Shown: piece by piece, positions 23,469 through 33,127 of the stretch | How positions within the stretch are numbered: the stretch's first letter is position 1 | Layout of the letters: every line of letters begins with the position of its first letter | Source of the DNA: Salinivirgaceae bacterium | GTDB lineage: Bacteria > Bacteroidota > Bacteroidia > Bacteroidales > SZUA-534 | DNA: 64,000 nucleotides | Assembly: GCA_017527435.1 (NCBI GenBank) | Contig: JAFXQB010000009.1 | Location: forward strand, 1-64,000 | Direction: 5' to 3' | The notes under the pieces: generated by a model | What the model was told of the DNA's origin: nothing | What the model saw: only the letters and a program-made list of their open reading frames with translations | Databases searched by the model: none | Translations under genes and position numbers: made by a program

Positions 23469-24884
23469 ATGAAAGTCAGATTGAACATACTAACCGTTGC
23501 CACCTTGTGTTTGCTGCTGTCGGCTTGCAATCGGAAGCCGTCGGGCAACTCTGATGCCGCAAGCCACGACCTTGACGCCATTGAGCAGCGCGGCACGCTT
23601 CTGGCATTAACCGACTACAATTCAATCAGTTATTTTACCTATCGCGGCACGCCGATGGGCTATCAGTACGAACTCTTGCAGGACCTGGCGCAGCGATTGG
23701 GGCTCAAACTGGAACTGCGCGTGTCGAACAATCTTGAAAGTGATTTCGACGAGTTGGTCAACCACGATGTCGATTTGCTGGCTATCAACCTGACAATCAC
23801 CGCCGAACGGCAGAAAATAATGAATTTCACAAGCCCCATAATGGAAACGCGGCAGGTGCTGGTGCAACTGTCGGAACGGCAGCGGCGGCGCAACAATCCC
23901 GACTACGACGGCTCGATGCAGATAAAATCGCCGCTCGATATGGCTGGCAAGACCATCCACGTGGTCAAAAATTCGGCCTTCGCCGAAAGGCTGCGCAACA
24001 TTGAGTCGGAAATCGGTGACTCTATCGACATTGTTGAAGTCGAAAATATTGATTCAGAACAACTTATCGAACAAGTAGCGCACGGCGAAATCGACTATTG
24101 CGTGACCGACGAGCCTGTGGCGATGATTAACCAAACCTACTATCCCGCGCTCGACATAAGCGTTGCGGTGTCGTTTCCGCAGAATATGGCGTGGGCCGTC
24201 AGCAAAGACAATCCGAAACTTTTAGACGCCATAAATAATTGGATTTCTGACACGAAAGGTTCGACATTCCATATGGTGCTCTACAAAAAATATTTCAAAG
24301 ACCCGAAAACACTCACGCGCGCGCAGAGTCCCTACCTGTCGTTCAAGGGCGGCAGCATATCGTCGTTCGACAACGCCATCAAAAAATACAGCAAAATCAT
24401 CGACTGGGACTGGCGGCTGCTGGCCGCGGTCATCTATCAGGAATCGCGGTTCAAGACCGATGCGCGGTCGTGGTGCGGCGCCTACGGGCTGATGCAACTG
24501 ATGCCCGAAACGGCAGCCCGATACGGTGTCGATTCCACTTCGTCGCCCGAAGCCAACATCAAGGCTGGCGTGAAATATCTGAAGTGGATTGATAAACAAC
24601 TTGCTGATTCTGTGGTCGATAAAAACGAGCGCACAAAGTTCGTTCTGGCAGCATACAATATTGGTTTGGGGCACATTCTTGACGCGCGGCGCGTGGCTCG
24701 GGCCAACGGTGGCAATCCCGATGTGTGGGACGACGGCGTGGATTTCTACCTGATGCACAAGTCGGAACCGACGTACTACAACCCCGACATTGTGCGCTCG
24801 GGCTACTGCCGCGGCGATGAAACATACAATTTTGTGCGCGATATCATGGAACGCTACCGAATCTACACAACACTCATAAAATAG
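23469..24884 (+). CDS. mltF: MltF-like lytic transglycosylase with solute-binding domain
   Basis: A 471-residue lipoprotein. The signal peptide ends at the lipobox LSAC, giving a lipidated cysteine near residue 20. Residues about 40-275 are a family-3 extracellular solute-binding domain (GTLLALTDYNS, GYQYELLQDLAQRLG, INLTITAERQKIMNF). Residues about 300-460 are an SLT domain with catalytic-type glutamate in AAVIYQESRFKTDARS and the GLMQLMPETA signature. MltF cleaves peptidoglycan glycan strands to form anhydromuropeptides at the cell envelope. The glycosyltransferase gene starts 14 nt downstream, suggesting a two-gene unit. The ATG at 23469 is followed directly by the signal peptide. Confidence 0.88.
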   Translation: MKVRLNILTVATLCLLLSACNRKPSGNSDAASHDLDAIEQRGTLLALTDYNSISYFTYRGTPMGYQYELLQDLAQRLGLKLELRVSNNLESDFDELVNHDVDLLAINLTITAERQKIMNFTSPIMETRQVLVQLSERQRRRNNPDYDGSMQIKSPLDMAGKTIHVVKNSAFAERLRNIESEIGDSIDIVEVENIDSEQLIEQVAHGEIDYCVTDEPVAMINQTYYPALDISVAVSFPQNMAWAVSKDNPKLLDAINNWISDTKGSTFHMVLYKKYFKDPKTLTRAQSPYLSFKGGSISSFDNAIKKYSKIIDWDWRLLAAVIYQESRFKTDARSWCGAYGLMQLMPETAARYGVDSTSSPEANIKAGVKYLKWIDKQLADSVVDKNERTKFVLAAYNIGLGHILDARRVARANGGNPDVWDDGVDFYLMHKSEPTYYNPDIVRSGYCRGDETYNFVRDIMERYRIYTTLIK

Positions 24885-24898
24885 TGTGTATTAGTTAG

Positions 24899-25993
24899 AT
24901 GACCTACACAATCGCTTCTTTGGTTTTTCTTGCGGTTTCGCTCGCTTACGCGATGCTGATTATCCGTATCCGTTTCGGATTCAAAAAGATAGCAGCACAA
25001 CCACGGCACAGCGGCGCGAATCTGGCGGTGAGCATTCTGGTGCCGTTCCACAACGAAGAAGGCACCATTCAGAGCACACTTGAGTCGATTTTGAGTCAGC
25101 AGACCAACGCCGATTTTGAAGTGATTGCCATCGACGACTACAGCACCGACGGCTCGCGCGGCGTGGTGAGCGCAATGCTTGCCGCCAATCCGCGTCTGCG
25201 CTTGATTGAAGCCAACGACCGCGGCAAGAAAAACGCCCTGACTGAAGCCATTGCCGCAGCGCGGTTCAACGCCATAATCACCGCCGATGCCGACTGCACC
25301 TATCCGCAGGGCTGGCTCGACGCAATGGCGGCTACCTTCAGCCACGAGAAATGCGCCCTGCTGGCCGCGCCAATGGTGCTTTCGCCCGCGAGCAGTTGGT
25401 TTCAGAAGTTTCAATTCGTCGATTTTGCAAGCCTTGTGGGCAGCGGCATTGGTGCGGCAGGCTGCCGACGGCCAATAATGTGCAACGGCGCAAACCTGAT
25501 GTTCGACCGACTGGAATACAATAAGTTAACCGACCCGCTCAATTCAAAAATCGCTTCGGGCGACGATGTTTTTCTGCTTCACAAGATGAAGGCCGCTGGG
25601 GCCAAAATCAGTTTCACCGCGCAACCCGAAACCATTGCCACAACCCGCCCCGCCCCTTCGGTGGGCGCCTTTCTGCGGCAGCGCACACGCTGGGGCGGCA
25701 AGGCCACTGGCTACACCGATGCCGACAGCCTTATTGTGGCTGCGTTGGTAACTTTGGAATCGGTTCTGCTCTGCATCGGGATTGCCGCGCTGCCACTGCT
25801 ATGGAAGCCCGCAATCATCCTGTATCTTACAAAACTAATCGCTGACACACTGCTGCTTACTGCAGTCTGCAAGCAGTTTGGCAACCGCCGTCTGCTATGG
25901 TGGATGCCTGTTTTTGAGTTCGTTGTGGTCCTATATACAATTGTAGTGGCTGCGGCCGCGGTTTTCGGAATCGGAAAAAAGAAATGGAAATGA
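24899..25993 (+). CDS. Membrane glycosyltransferase, family 2
   Basis: A 364-residue GT2-type processive-like transferase. An N-terminal membrane segment (residues about 3-22) is followed by the GT-A core: VSILVPFHNEEGTIQ, VIAIDDYSTDGS, ITADADC (the DxD-type metal site) and the acceptor-site motif FLRQRTRWGGKATG (QxxRW). Two or three membrane segments close the C-terminus. It would transfer a nucleotide-activated sugar at the inner membrane to a glycan or lipid. The acceptor is unknown. It follows the MltF-like gene by 14 nt. Confidence 0.83.
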   Translation: MTYTIASLVFLAVSLAYAMLIIRIRFGFKKIAAQPRHSGANLAVSILVPFHNEEGTIQSTLESILSQQTNADFEVIAIDDYSTDGSRGVVSAMLAANPRLRLIEANDRGKKNALTEAIAAARFNAIITADADCTYPQGWLDAMAATFSHEKCALLAAPMVLSPASSWFQKFQFVDFASLVGSGIGAAGCRRPIMCNGANLMFDRLEYNKLTDPLNSKIASGDDVFLLHKMKAAGAKISFTAQPETIATTRPAPSVGAFLRQRTRWGGKATGYTDADSLIVAALVTLESVLLCIGIAALPLLWKPAIILYLTKLIADTLLLTAVCKQFGNRRLLWWMPVFEFVVVLYTIVVAAAAVFGIGKKKWK

Positions 25994-26120
25994 TTACAAA
26001 AAGATGCAAAATATCTTTCATACATATCATTTACAACCTTTTTCTGTTGTCTGTTGTCCGTAGTCTTTTGTCCAAAATCCACCTTCTCAACTTTAGTGAT
26101 AAACTTATCCAAAAATTGGG

Positions 26121-26128
26121 TACCTTTG
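26121..26128 (+). promoter_or_regulatory. -7 promoter box of manA
   Basis: TACCTTTG matches TAnnTTTG and lies 26 nt before the manA ATG. Confidence 0.6.
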
Positions 26129-26154
26129 CAGACTTGTAAAAATTGACTGACAAG

Positions 26155-27141
26155 ATGAACACACTATATCCGCTGAAATTCGAACCGATACTGAAAGAGA
26201 AGATTTGGGGCGGCAACAAACTATCGACAGTGCTGAACAAACCCCAAGGCTCGATGCAGAAAATCGGCGAGAGTTGGGAACTGTCGGGGCTCGAAGGCGA
26301 CCTTTCGGTTGTAGCCAACGGTTTTCTGGCGGGCAACACCATCGACGAACTCATTGAAATCTATATGGGCGACCTTGTAGGCGATGCCGTTTTTTCGAAG
26401 TTCGGGACTGAATTTCCGTTGCTTTTTAAGTTCATCGAAGCCAGCGACAACCTTTCAATCCAGGTGCACCCGAACAACGAACTGGCGCGAAGCCGCCACA
26501 ACGCTTCGGGTAAGACTGAAATGTGGTATATTGTTGAATCAGAACCTGATGCAAAACTGATTGCGGGTTTCAACCGCCCGATGGACAAGCAGCAGTATCT
26601 TGAGCATTTCAAAAACGGCACGCTGCGCGATGTGCTGAATTGGGAAAATGCAAAACCAGGCGATGTGTTCTTCATCCCTGCTGGCCGCATCCACTCAATT
26701 GGCCCGAACATCCTTTTGGCCGAAGTGCAGCAGGCATCCGACATCACTTACCGCATCTACGACTGGGACCGCGTTGACGCCAACGGCAAACCACGCGAGA
26801 TGCACACCGACTGGGCTGTGGATGCCATCGACTACACCTTCAGCAAGGATTACCGCACGCCGTACACAATGCCGCAGGACAACAGCACCAACATTGCCAA
26901 ATGCCAGTATTTCACGGTCAACATTCTCAATTTCGCGAAGCATATCGATATTGATTACGGCCGTTTGGACTCGTTTGTGGTGTATATGGCCGTTGAAGGG
27001 AAGACGCTCATCAGTTCGCCAGGACTTGAGCAACCAGTTGAGATTGCAAAAGGCGAAACCGTGCTGATTCCCGCCGAAATGAAAGAGATTGAACTCACCC
27101 CGCTCGACGGCGAATCAAGACTTCTGGAAATCTATATTTAA
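26155..27141 (+). CDS. manA: Mannose-6-phosphate isomerase, class I
   Basis: About 328 residues from the ATG at 26155; the in-frame TTG 12 nt upstream is discounted. The cupin core carries the zinc-site motif SIQVHPNNELAR near residue 100. ETEMWY-like GKTEMWYIVE follows, then IPAGRIHSIGPNILLAEVQQ and ITYRIYDWDR, all diagnostic of type I phosphomannose isomerases. It interconverts fructose-6-phosphate and mannose-6-phosphate, feeding GDP-mannose and surface glycans. The 3' end overlaps the convergent recO gene by 4 bp. Short Bacteroidota members lacking the helical insert are common, so the length is normal. Confidence 0.9.
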   Translation: MNTLYPLKFEPILKEKIWGGNKLSTVLNKPQGSMQKIGESWELSGLEGDLSVVANGFLAGNTIDELIEIYMGDLVGDAVFSKFGTEFPLLFKFIEASDNLSIQVHPNNELARSRHNASGKTEMWYIVESEPDAKLIAGFNRPMDKQQYLEHFKNGTLRDVLNWENAKPGDVFFIPAGRIHSIGPNILLAEVQQASDITYRIYDWDRVDANGKPREMHTDWAVDAIDYTFSKDYRTPYTMPQDNSTNIAKCQYFTVNILNFAKHIDIDYGRLDSFVVYMAVEGKTLISSPGLEQPVEIAKGETVLIPAEMKEIELTPLDGESRLLEIYI

Positions 27142-27857
27142 GCGCTAAACACTTCGTGCAGAATCTCGTACGAATTCACTTCCTTCATTGTGGGGATGCG
27201 GAACTGGTACCATTGCAGCACGGTCTCGAGCATAAAATCGCGGTCGGCTTTCGACATCTGCACATCACGCAAATTCTCATAGGGGCAATCGGCAAAAAAG
27301 ACTATGCGGCGGAACATATCGGCATCGACAAAATGGCGGTGGACTGGCCTGACGGCGATGCTGTGGCCCTGTTCTAGGTCGAAAAACGGGTGACTTGCGT
27401 CGATATTCGGGAAAAAGCCGATGATGCGGCTCAACTTCACCATAAAAGCCAGATGGAAGAACTGCAGACCAGCCTGCATCTGCTCGAGAATCTGCACCGA
27501 CGCGTCGATGAACTCGAACTGCGCATCGTCTTCGGCTTCTTCGCGGATGCTCTTGCCCACCACTTCGGCCATAAACATCAGCAGGGTGCTCTTGCGAAGG
27601 TCGGCGGTGCAACTCACCAGATTCGGCGCGGGGCGGTATTCGGTCAGTTTCTGAATGTCGCGGTCGGGCTTGTAGGAATAGACCACATCGAGCAGAGCCA
27701 TCGGGTGGAACGCGCCCAACTTCGACCTACTTTTGCCGCCAAACCCATACACCATCAGCGATACACGGCCGTGCTGTCGCGAAAGCGCACGGACAATTAT
27801 CGACGAATCGCTGAAACGCGTGTGGCTCAAGACGATTATGCGGTCGGTACAGAGCAT
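27138..27857 (-). CDS. recO: DNA repair protein RecO
   Basis: A 239-residue protein with an N-terminal OB-fold (DRIIVLSHTRFSDSSIIVRALSRQHGRVSLMVYG) followed by the helical RecO C-domain (YRPAPNLVS, KSTLLMFMAEVV, FEFIDASVQILE). The zinc-binding cysteines of some RecO proteins are absent, as is usual for Bacteroidota. RecO works with RecR to load RecA onto SSB-coated DNA. The gene follows porZ by 9 nt and is probably co-transcribed with it. Its stop overlaps the convergent manA stop. Confidence 0.88.
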   Translation of the reverse strand: MLCTDRIIVLSHTRFSDSSIIVRALSRQHGRVSLMVYGFGGKSRSKLGAFHPMALLDVVYSYKPDRDIQKLTEYRPAPNLVSCTADLRKSTLLMFMAEVVGKSIREEAEDDAQFEFIDASVQILEQMQAGLQFFHLAFMVKLSRIIGFFPNIDASHPFFDLEQGHSIAVRPVHRHFVDADMFRRIVFFADCPYENLRDVQMSKADRDFMLETVLQWYQFRIPTMKEVNSYEILHEVFSA

Positions 27858-27866
27858 CGGACGCGG

Positions 27867-30140
27867 CTATTTGACGACGTGGATTTTGCCGACATTGCGC
27901 GTCACGCCGTCGGTTGTGGTGCACTGAATCAGGTAGATGCCCGTCTCGACACGGCGTCCGTCGCGATTGCAAAGGTTCCAGAGCGCGCCGCCGCCGTTGC
28001 TCATCGTCTCGTGAACCAGATTCCCGCGCAAGTCGGTGATTCTGACCACTGTTTCATCAGCCAGACCGTGAATGGCCACATCGTTGAAATAATCGGCCGG
28101 CACGGGATTGGGCGCGGCGTAAACACTGCTCATTCCGGCATCGGGCTTGGTCGACGAGATGACGGCCGACTGCAATCCGCGGTCGGTCACAATATAAATA
28201 ATGCCGCGGTCATCGTCGATGGCGAGCGAGAGCACGTTGTTCGAGAACAGCGGCGAGTTGTCTTTGTTGTAAACGGCGTACTGCTCGGTGCCGTCGGGCG
28301 AGATGACAAAAATGCCGCCGCTCTCGGTGCCGAACCACTTGCGGTTGCCGCCGTCGATGGCAATGGATGTCACCACTTCGGTGATGAGCAGCGACTGATA
28401 GTAGCCTTCTTCAATCATCTGCGGCCGGCGTCCGTAAAAGTTTTTCCCTTGCAGAATGTACTCGGGGTGGTCGTAAACGTAAACGCCTTCGTCCGAAGCA
28501 ATCCAGATGGCGCCGTTGCGGTCCTGGGCAATGTCATTGATGCTCGAATTAAGCAAACTACCGCTCTCATTACTCGGAACGAAGCACTCATAATTATCAT
28601 CGCCATCGGTTTCTGGTGTCCCATTCGAATTCCAGACAAGGATTCGCGAACCATGCGGCTGCACAAGCCACAAATCATCGTTGCGGGTGCATAGAATCTT
28701 TCCCGTGACCTGACCTGTCATATTAGTACCATAGTGATGCTTATACCACTTTCCATCAACAGCGCGCACAGCCAACGGGTCCTGCGTCAACATGCTGGCC
28801 ACCCAAAGATTGCCGCGACTGTCGAACGCGCAACTGGTAACACAATCGTTAAACGCGCTGTCTGTGTTAACAGAATTAATAAAATTGTATTCCCCATTAC
28901 GGAATTCCAACAAGCCGTACCGCCAGGCTGCAGCAACATAATAATCTGGATTACCGCAAGTTGCAAAACTTACAACATCACTACAGTTGATTATATCAGT
29001 ATACGTATTTTTGCTTATGCTAGTCCAATCAGTACCGTCATAGCAGTAAATATCAGCCGGACGATATAGATTGGCGCTTGGCGGTTTGATGCCGCCGGGT
29101 GCAACCAGAATGTTGCCGGCATTATAGCACACGTTGTAAAATCTGTTGTGCGGTGGTCCTGCCGGCAGAACTGCCATATATGTATCTTTATTTGTGCGTC
29201 CCAGGCCGTACATTTTATGAGAATACCAAATGTCCTGTCCATCATTGAAACCCATTGTTGCACCAGTAGTTTCCCAACTTTTGCTTACTTGAAGATTGAC
29301 ATCATAGGCAGTCACACCCATATCGGTACACACCACAATCCTGTTATCGTGGCTGGTAAGCGACCTGACAGTTGGTATCGAATCGGCAATCATCGTCCAA
29401 CTCTGGCCATCGAAGGCTGTCAGACGACTGATGATGTCGTTGATGCTCTCGCCAGCATAAAGTTTACCATTAAACACACAGCCCGTCACGGCTCTGAGCT
29501 GCCGCCCATCGATGCTCAGGTATTCCCAATTCTTCATATCGGTAAGAAACGGATTGTCGAGCCGGCCGCGCATCAGTCCGTCTTCTGAAAAAGCGTAAAG
29601 ATATTCGCCAAATACCGCCGAGCAATTGATTTTCACCTGTTTCGCATCTAACCGCATTATGTAGGTGTCAACAAATTCCCGACGCTTTAAATCAATTGTC
29701 GTCAATCCGAAATCGCATGACAGATAAGCCCGCGTGCCATAGAAACTGATTTGGTTAATGTTTTTAGACATCACGATATTCTTGTCTTTCAACCCCGACA
29801 TATTATAAACGCGACCATCATCATCCATAAGGTCAATATTGCCGTTTGAATAGCCAATTACAAGAATGTGATTAGCATCGCTGTAGGCGATACTGCCTAC
29901 ACCCATGTCGGACAAACCATTGATAGTGGTCAGGCGACGGATGCTGCCATCATCTTTGTCGTAACAGAACAGACCGATGTCAGTTGCGCAGTAAACCATT
30001 GACTCTGTGACCGCCAAAGCCTTGCCATTGTTGTAACTCAAATGGTCGCGCCACGATTCGCCGACAATCTGTCCGCGTCCGGCAAAGGCAGCTAGCACAA
30101 AGACTGCCACAATCAGATATTTTGCCATTTTGGTTTTCAT
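27867..30140 (-). CDS. porZ: PorZ-like T9SS protein with beta-propellers
   Basis: A 757-residue secreted protein. The signal peptide ends around AAFAGRGQ and is followed by GESWRDHLSYNNGKALAVTES, which is typical of PorZ. Propeller repeats of the two-component-regulator-propeller type fill most of the chain (ATDIGLFCYDKDDGS, INGLSDMGVGSIAY, DRGLQSAVIS). The last 85 residues form a T9SS sorting domain with VYAAPNPVPADYF and VETGIYLIQ. PorZ sits in the outer-membrane attachment complex that delivers anionic lipopolysaccharide to cargo in Porphyromonas. The gene has a perfect -7 box and is followed closely by recO, an arrangement seen in other Bacteroidota. Confidence 0.82.
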   Translation of the reverse strand: MKTKMAKYLIVAVFVLAAFAGRGQIVGESWRDHLSYNNGKALAVTESMVYCATDIGLFCYDKDDGSIRRLTTINGLSDMGVGSIAYSDANHILVIGYSNGNIDLMDDDGRVYNMSGLKDKNIVMSKNINQISFYGTRAYLSCDFGLTTIDLKRREFVDTYIMRLDAKQVKINCSAVFGEYLYAFSEDGLMRGRLDNPFLTDMKNWEYLSIDGRQLRAVTGCVFNGKLYAGESINDIISRLTAFDGQSWTMIADSIPTVRSLTSHDNRIVVCTDMGVTAYDVNLQVSKSWETTGATMGFNDGQDIWYSHKMYGLGRTNKDTYMAVLPAGPPHNRFYNVCYNAGNILVAPGGIKPPSANLYRPADIYCYDGTDWTSISKNTYTDIINCSDVVSFATCGNPDYYVAAAWRYGLLEFRNGEYNFINSVNTDSAFNDCVTSCAFDSRGNLWVASMLTQDPLAVRAVDGKWYKHHYGTNMTGQVTGKILCTRNDDLWLVQPHGSRILVWNSNGTPETDGDDNYECFVPSNESGSLLNSSINDIAQDRNGAIWIASDEGVYVYDHPEYILQGKNFYGRRPQMIEEGYYQSLLITEVVTSIAIDGGNRKWFGTESGGIFVISPDGTEQYAVYNKDNSPLFSNNVLSLAIDDDRGIIYIVTDRGLQSAVISSTKPDAGMSSVYAAPNPVPADYFNDVAIHGLADETVVRITDLRGNLVHETMSNGGGALWNLCNRDGRRVETGIYLIQCTTTDGVTRNVGKIHVVK

Positions 30141-30150
30141 ACAATTGTTG

Positions 30151-30158
30151 CAAATATA
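30151..30158 (-). promoter_or_regulatory. -7 promoter box of porZ-recO
   Basis: Minus-strand TATATTTG matches TAnnTTTG 11 nt upstream of the porZ start codon, implying a very short leader. Confidence 0.6.
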
Positions 30159-30262
30159 ATTGAAAAATGGTGTTGGGTGTTAGTTACGATAATTATCGGG
30201 ATTAGGTGATTGTGTTTTCTATTTGCGTTTGTGTTAATTTTACGCCCGTAACAAATAAGATT

Positions 30263-30526
30263 ATGATACGACGTTTGTTCACCTTTCTACTGATTGTGCC
30301 TGTGCGGCTCTACCAACTCATAATCTCGCCGCTGCTGCCCAACAGTTGCCGTTTCACACCCACATGCTCGGCCTATGCCATCGAAGCGCTGAAAGTGCAC
30401 GGTCCTATCATCGGACTATGGCTAACCATCAGACGCATAGCAAGATGCAACCCCTGGGGCGGACACGGTTACGACCCCGTTCCGCCGCGCCACTGGTACA
30501 AAAACAAAAGCCGCAAAACCCGCTGA
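30263..30526 (+). CDS. yidD: YidD membrane-protein insertion efficiency factor
   Basis: An 87-residue protein from the ATG at 30263; the upstream in-frame ATG at 30206 gives an atypical extension. The family hallmark is complete: [28 protein letters not shown], then [17 protein letters not shown]. The N-terminus is an amphipathic, partly hydrophobic helix that sits at the inner membrane. YidD assists YidC in inserting membrane proteins and is normally near rpmH-rnpA-yidC, but here it stands alone, which is common in Bacteroidota. The C-terminal tail KNKSRKTR is strongly basic. Confidence 0.92.
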   Translation: MIRRLFTFLLIVPVRLYQLIISPLLPNSCRFTPTCSAYAIEALKVHGPIIGLWLTIRRIARCNPWGGHGYDPVPPRHWYKNKSRKTR

Positions 30527-30615
30527 ATATTAACACGGCAGCGTTGATAACAAACATTTTCAGCCTTTCGCAGTGCGTCTTTTAGACTTAGATTTGCGTA
30601 AATCATTCTATTGAA

Positions 30616-31515
30616 ATGCTGAACACAGGAATTGTAGGACTGAAAAATGCGACACCGTTCATCGACGCAATGAGCGAGCTGCCCGAATTCAGTTTCAAAG
30701 GCATCTACGACCCGAGCCTGCTCATCGACAAGCCGCGGCAGGCCTCGTTCCGTGTATTTCAGTCGCTAGGCGACCTTTGTTGCGAGTGCGACACTGTCAT
30801 TTTCAGCATCGACGACAATCTGTATCACCCGCTGGTGTGCGAAGCTATCCGCCACTCACTCAATGTTTTTGTCGCCGGGGTGCACAATTATCAAACCACT
30901 GAGCTCAACGAACTGCTCACCCTACGCGACGAAGCCTGCTGCACCCTGCACATTGGACATCCATTCATAGGCAGCAGAATGTTCAGAACACTGCAGCAGA
31001 TTTGCAGTCGTCCGCTCGATGTTGAGTGCCATATCACAAAAGACGCCAACACCAACATTGTCTCGCTAGCGCGGACCGAGTTGAGCCTGATACTGGCGCT
31101 GATGCGGACTAGCGTGCACCGTGTGGCTGTCAATGTCTACTCAAGTTTCAGCCGTATGCCCGACTCAATACGCGTAAGGCTCGATTTTGACAACGGCGCA
31201 GTAGGCAATATCAGCATCAACCGCTATGGCAGCACGCCTGCCCACACAATAAGGGCCATCAACTACAACAGCATTGCCGAGACCGATATGAACGGCAACC
31301 TAGTTACGGTCATCAACAGCGATAAGCCCGATTCAGTTGAGCACCTAACCATTGCACCCGATGCTCACTCAAAACTGGCCATGCAGCTCGACATCTTCCG
31401 CTGCTGCCTGATGAACGGCTGCGAACCGCACAACAGCCTTGAAAATGAAATCCGCGCACAATTGGCTTGTCAGCGAATCAACGAAAAAATGCGCATCAAC
31501 TTCAACGTATTCTGA
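30616..31515 (+). CDS. Gfo/Idh/MocA-like oxidoreductase
   Basis: A 299-residue protein with the general plan of the Gfo/Idh/MocA family. An N-terminal Rossmann-like domain opens TGIVGLKNATPFIDAM, where the usual GxGxxG is degraded. SIDDNLYHPLVCEAIRHSLNVFV corresponds to the family strand-helix pair. The C-terminal substrate domain has SIRVRLDFDNGAVGNISINRYG. Loss of the glycine motif suggests altered or weak NAD(P) binding. Such proteins often act in sugar modification, and the next gene is an exopolysaccharide sugar-phosphate transferase, which fits a surface-glycan role. The substrate is unknown. Confidence 0.7.
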   Translation: MLNTGIVGLKNATPFIDAMSELPEFSFKGIYDPSLLIDKPRQASFRVFQSLGDLCCECDTVIFSIDDNLYHPLVCEAIRHSLNVFVAGVHNYQTTELNELLTLRDEACCTLHIGHPFIGSRMFRTLQQICSRPLDVECHITKDANTNIVSLARTELSLILALMRTSVHRVAVNVYSSFSRMPDSIRVRLDFDNGAVGNISINRYGSTPAHTIRAINYNSIAETDMNGNLVTVINSDKPDSVEHLTIAPDAHSKLAMQLDIFRCCLMNGCEPHNSLENEIRAQLACQRINEKMRINFNVF

Positions 31516-31700
31516 CATAAGCCGACAGCTTATTGTCTTTCAGTCGGATAACACCGCACAACCATAGTCATGCAAAAAAAACTGCTGCATCGCTAATTTT
31601 TTTGACATTCCGCCGCAACATAAACGTATCTTGCAGCGTTTTAAAATGAACGGTTTACCGGTAGACGGCAACCTTAATTGCAACTAGCAACGGACTGATA

Positions 31701-33125
31701 ATGAAAGAAAAACGACCACGCTTGCAAGTAGTCAAATATATGTCATCCGACTATTTGGCCGCGCTTTGCGCATGGGTTTTGTTCTTTGTATTCCGCAAAA
31801 AACTGGTTCTCGCTGACATCACCAATCTCGACATCCTTACATCAGGCGAGCCCACGCTGATTATAGGCATCATCATCATCCCCATCTTTTGGATTCTGCT
31901 CTACTACATTGCCGGCGAATACGACAACATCTACCATAAATCGCGTTTGAAAGAGTTCGGCAGCACAGCATTTATTAGCCTTTTGGGCGTTGTCATCATC
32001 TTTTTTGTGCTGATTCTCGACGACGACATCGTCACCTACCGTAACTACTACAAATCGTTCCTATACCTGCTCGGGGTTCATTTCAGCCTAACCTACACTT
32101 TCAGGCTGCTGCACACCAACGCAACAGCGAAACAGATTCAGAACCGCGAGATTGGCTTTGCCACTCTCATCATCGGGTGTGGCGAACAGGCCCTTAAACT
32201 TTACAATGACATCAACAGCAAACCAAAATCGGCGGGCGAGCATTTTGTGGGCTATATCGACATCAACGGCAACCACAGCCCCGAACTGGCAAGCCGAATC
32301 CCGTGCATGGGCACCATCGATAACCTGATTGAAGCCATCAACACCAACCGGATTGAAGAGGTGATTATTGCCGTTGAGCCTGACGAGAAACCGAAACTAC
32401 AAGAGATTATTATTAAGGTGAAGTCAACGCCTGTGGAAATCCGTGCCGTGCCCGACATTCTCGACATCATCTCAGGTAACGTGCGCATGTCTTCGATTTT
32501 CGGCGTGCCACTCATCGAGTTGTCGCATGACACTATGCCGGCCTGGCAAGCCAACATCAAACGGATGATTGACGTAACAATATCATTCATCGCCATTTGT
32601 CTGCTTCTGCCGGTTTATTTGATATTGGCCATTTGTGTCAAACTCTCATCGAAAGGCCCGATTTTCTATCTTCAAGAGCGTATCGGGCGATATGGTAAGC
32701 CTTTCAATATCATAAAGTTCCGCACAATGATTGTCGATGCCGAAAAGTACGGACCCGCACTGTCGAGCGACAACGACCCACGCATCACACCTTTAGGCCG
32801 ATTTATCCGCAAGGTGCGGTTCGACGAGCTACCACAGTTTGTCAACGTGCTGAAAGGCGATATGTCGCTTGTTGGTCCGCGGCCCGAGCGCGCCTTCTAT
32901 ATTGAGCAGATTGTGCAGAAAGCTCCGCACTACTACACTGTTTTCAAAGTCCGCCCGGGCATAACATCTTGGGGACAAGTAAAATACGGCTATGCGGAAA
33001 ATGTCGACGAAATGGTTGACCGCTTGAAATACGACATCATCTATCTTGAGAACATGTCGCTCTATCTTGATATTAAAATTCTGATTTACACTGTCAAAAC
33101 AGTGCTTGAGGGAAGCGGAAAATAA
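31701..33125 (+). CDS. Polyprenyl glycosylphosphotransferase (WbaP/WcaJ-like)
   Basis: A 474-residue protein with four or five N-terminal membrane segments (about 15-135) and a central CoA-binding-like domain (TLIIGCGEQALKLY). The C-terminal bacterial sugar-transferase domain starts at KRMIDVTISF. Its signatures are GPIFYLQERIGRYGKPFNIIKFRTM, PLGRFIRKVRFDELPQF, and MSLVGPRPE. It would transfer a sugar-1-phosphate onto undecaprenyl phosphate and so start synthesis of O-antigen, capsule or exopolysaccharide. PorZ, which handles anionic LPS, is encoded about 2 kb away. A link to the A-LPS that anchors T9SS cargo is possible but unproven. Confidence 0.88.
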   Translation: MKEKRPRLQVVKYMSSDYLAALCAWVLFFVFRKKLVLADITNLDILTSGEPTLIIGIIIIPIFWILLYYIAGEYDNIYHKSRLKEFGSTAFISLLGVVIIFFVLILDDDIVTYRNYYKSFLYLLGVHFSLTYTFRLLHTNATAKQIQNREIGFATLIIGCGEQALKLYNDINSKPKSAGEHFVGYIDINGNHSPELASRIPCMGTIDNLIEAINTNRIEEVIIAVEPDEKPKLQEIIIKVKSTPVEIRAVPDILDIISGNVRMSSIFGVPLIELSHDTMPAWQANIKRMIDVTISFIAICLLLPVYLILAICVKLSSKGPIFYLQERIGRYGKPFNIIKFRTMIVDAEKYGPALSSDNDPRITPLGRFIRKVRFDELPQFVNVLKGDMSLVGPRPERAFYIEQIVQKAPHYYTVFKVRPGITSWGQVKYGYAENVDEMVDRLKYDIIYLENMSLYLDIKILIYTVKTVLEGSGK

Positions 33126-33127
33126 TA

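Noticed and set aside
27390..28694. 434-codon plus-strand frame opposite recO and porZ
   Set aside because: No family resemblance and it spans two genes whose own frames have signal peptide, propeller and T9SS motifs. It results from codon bias.
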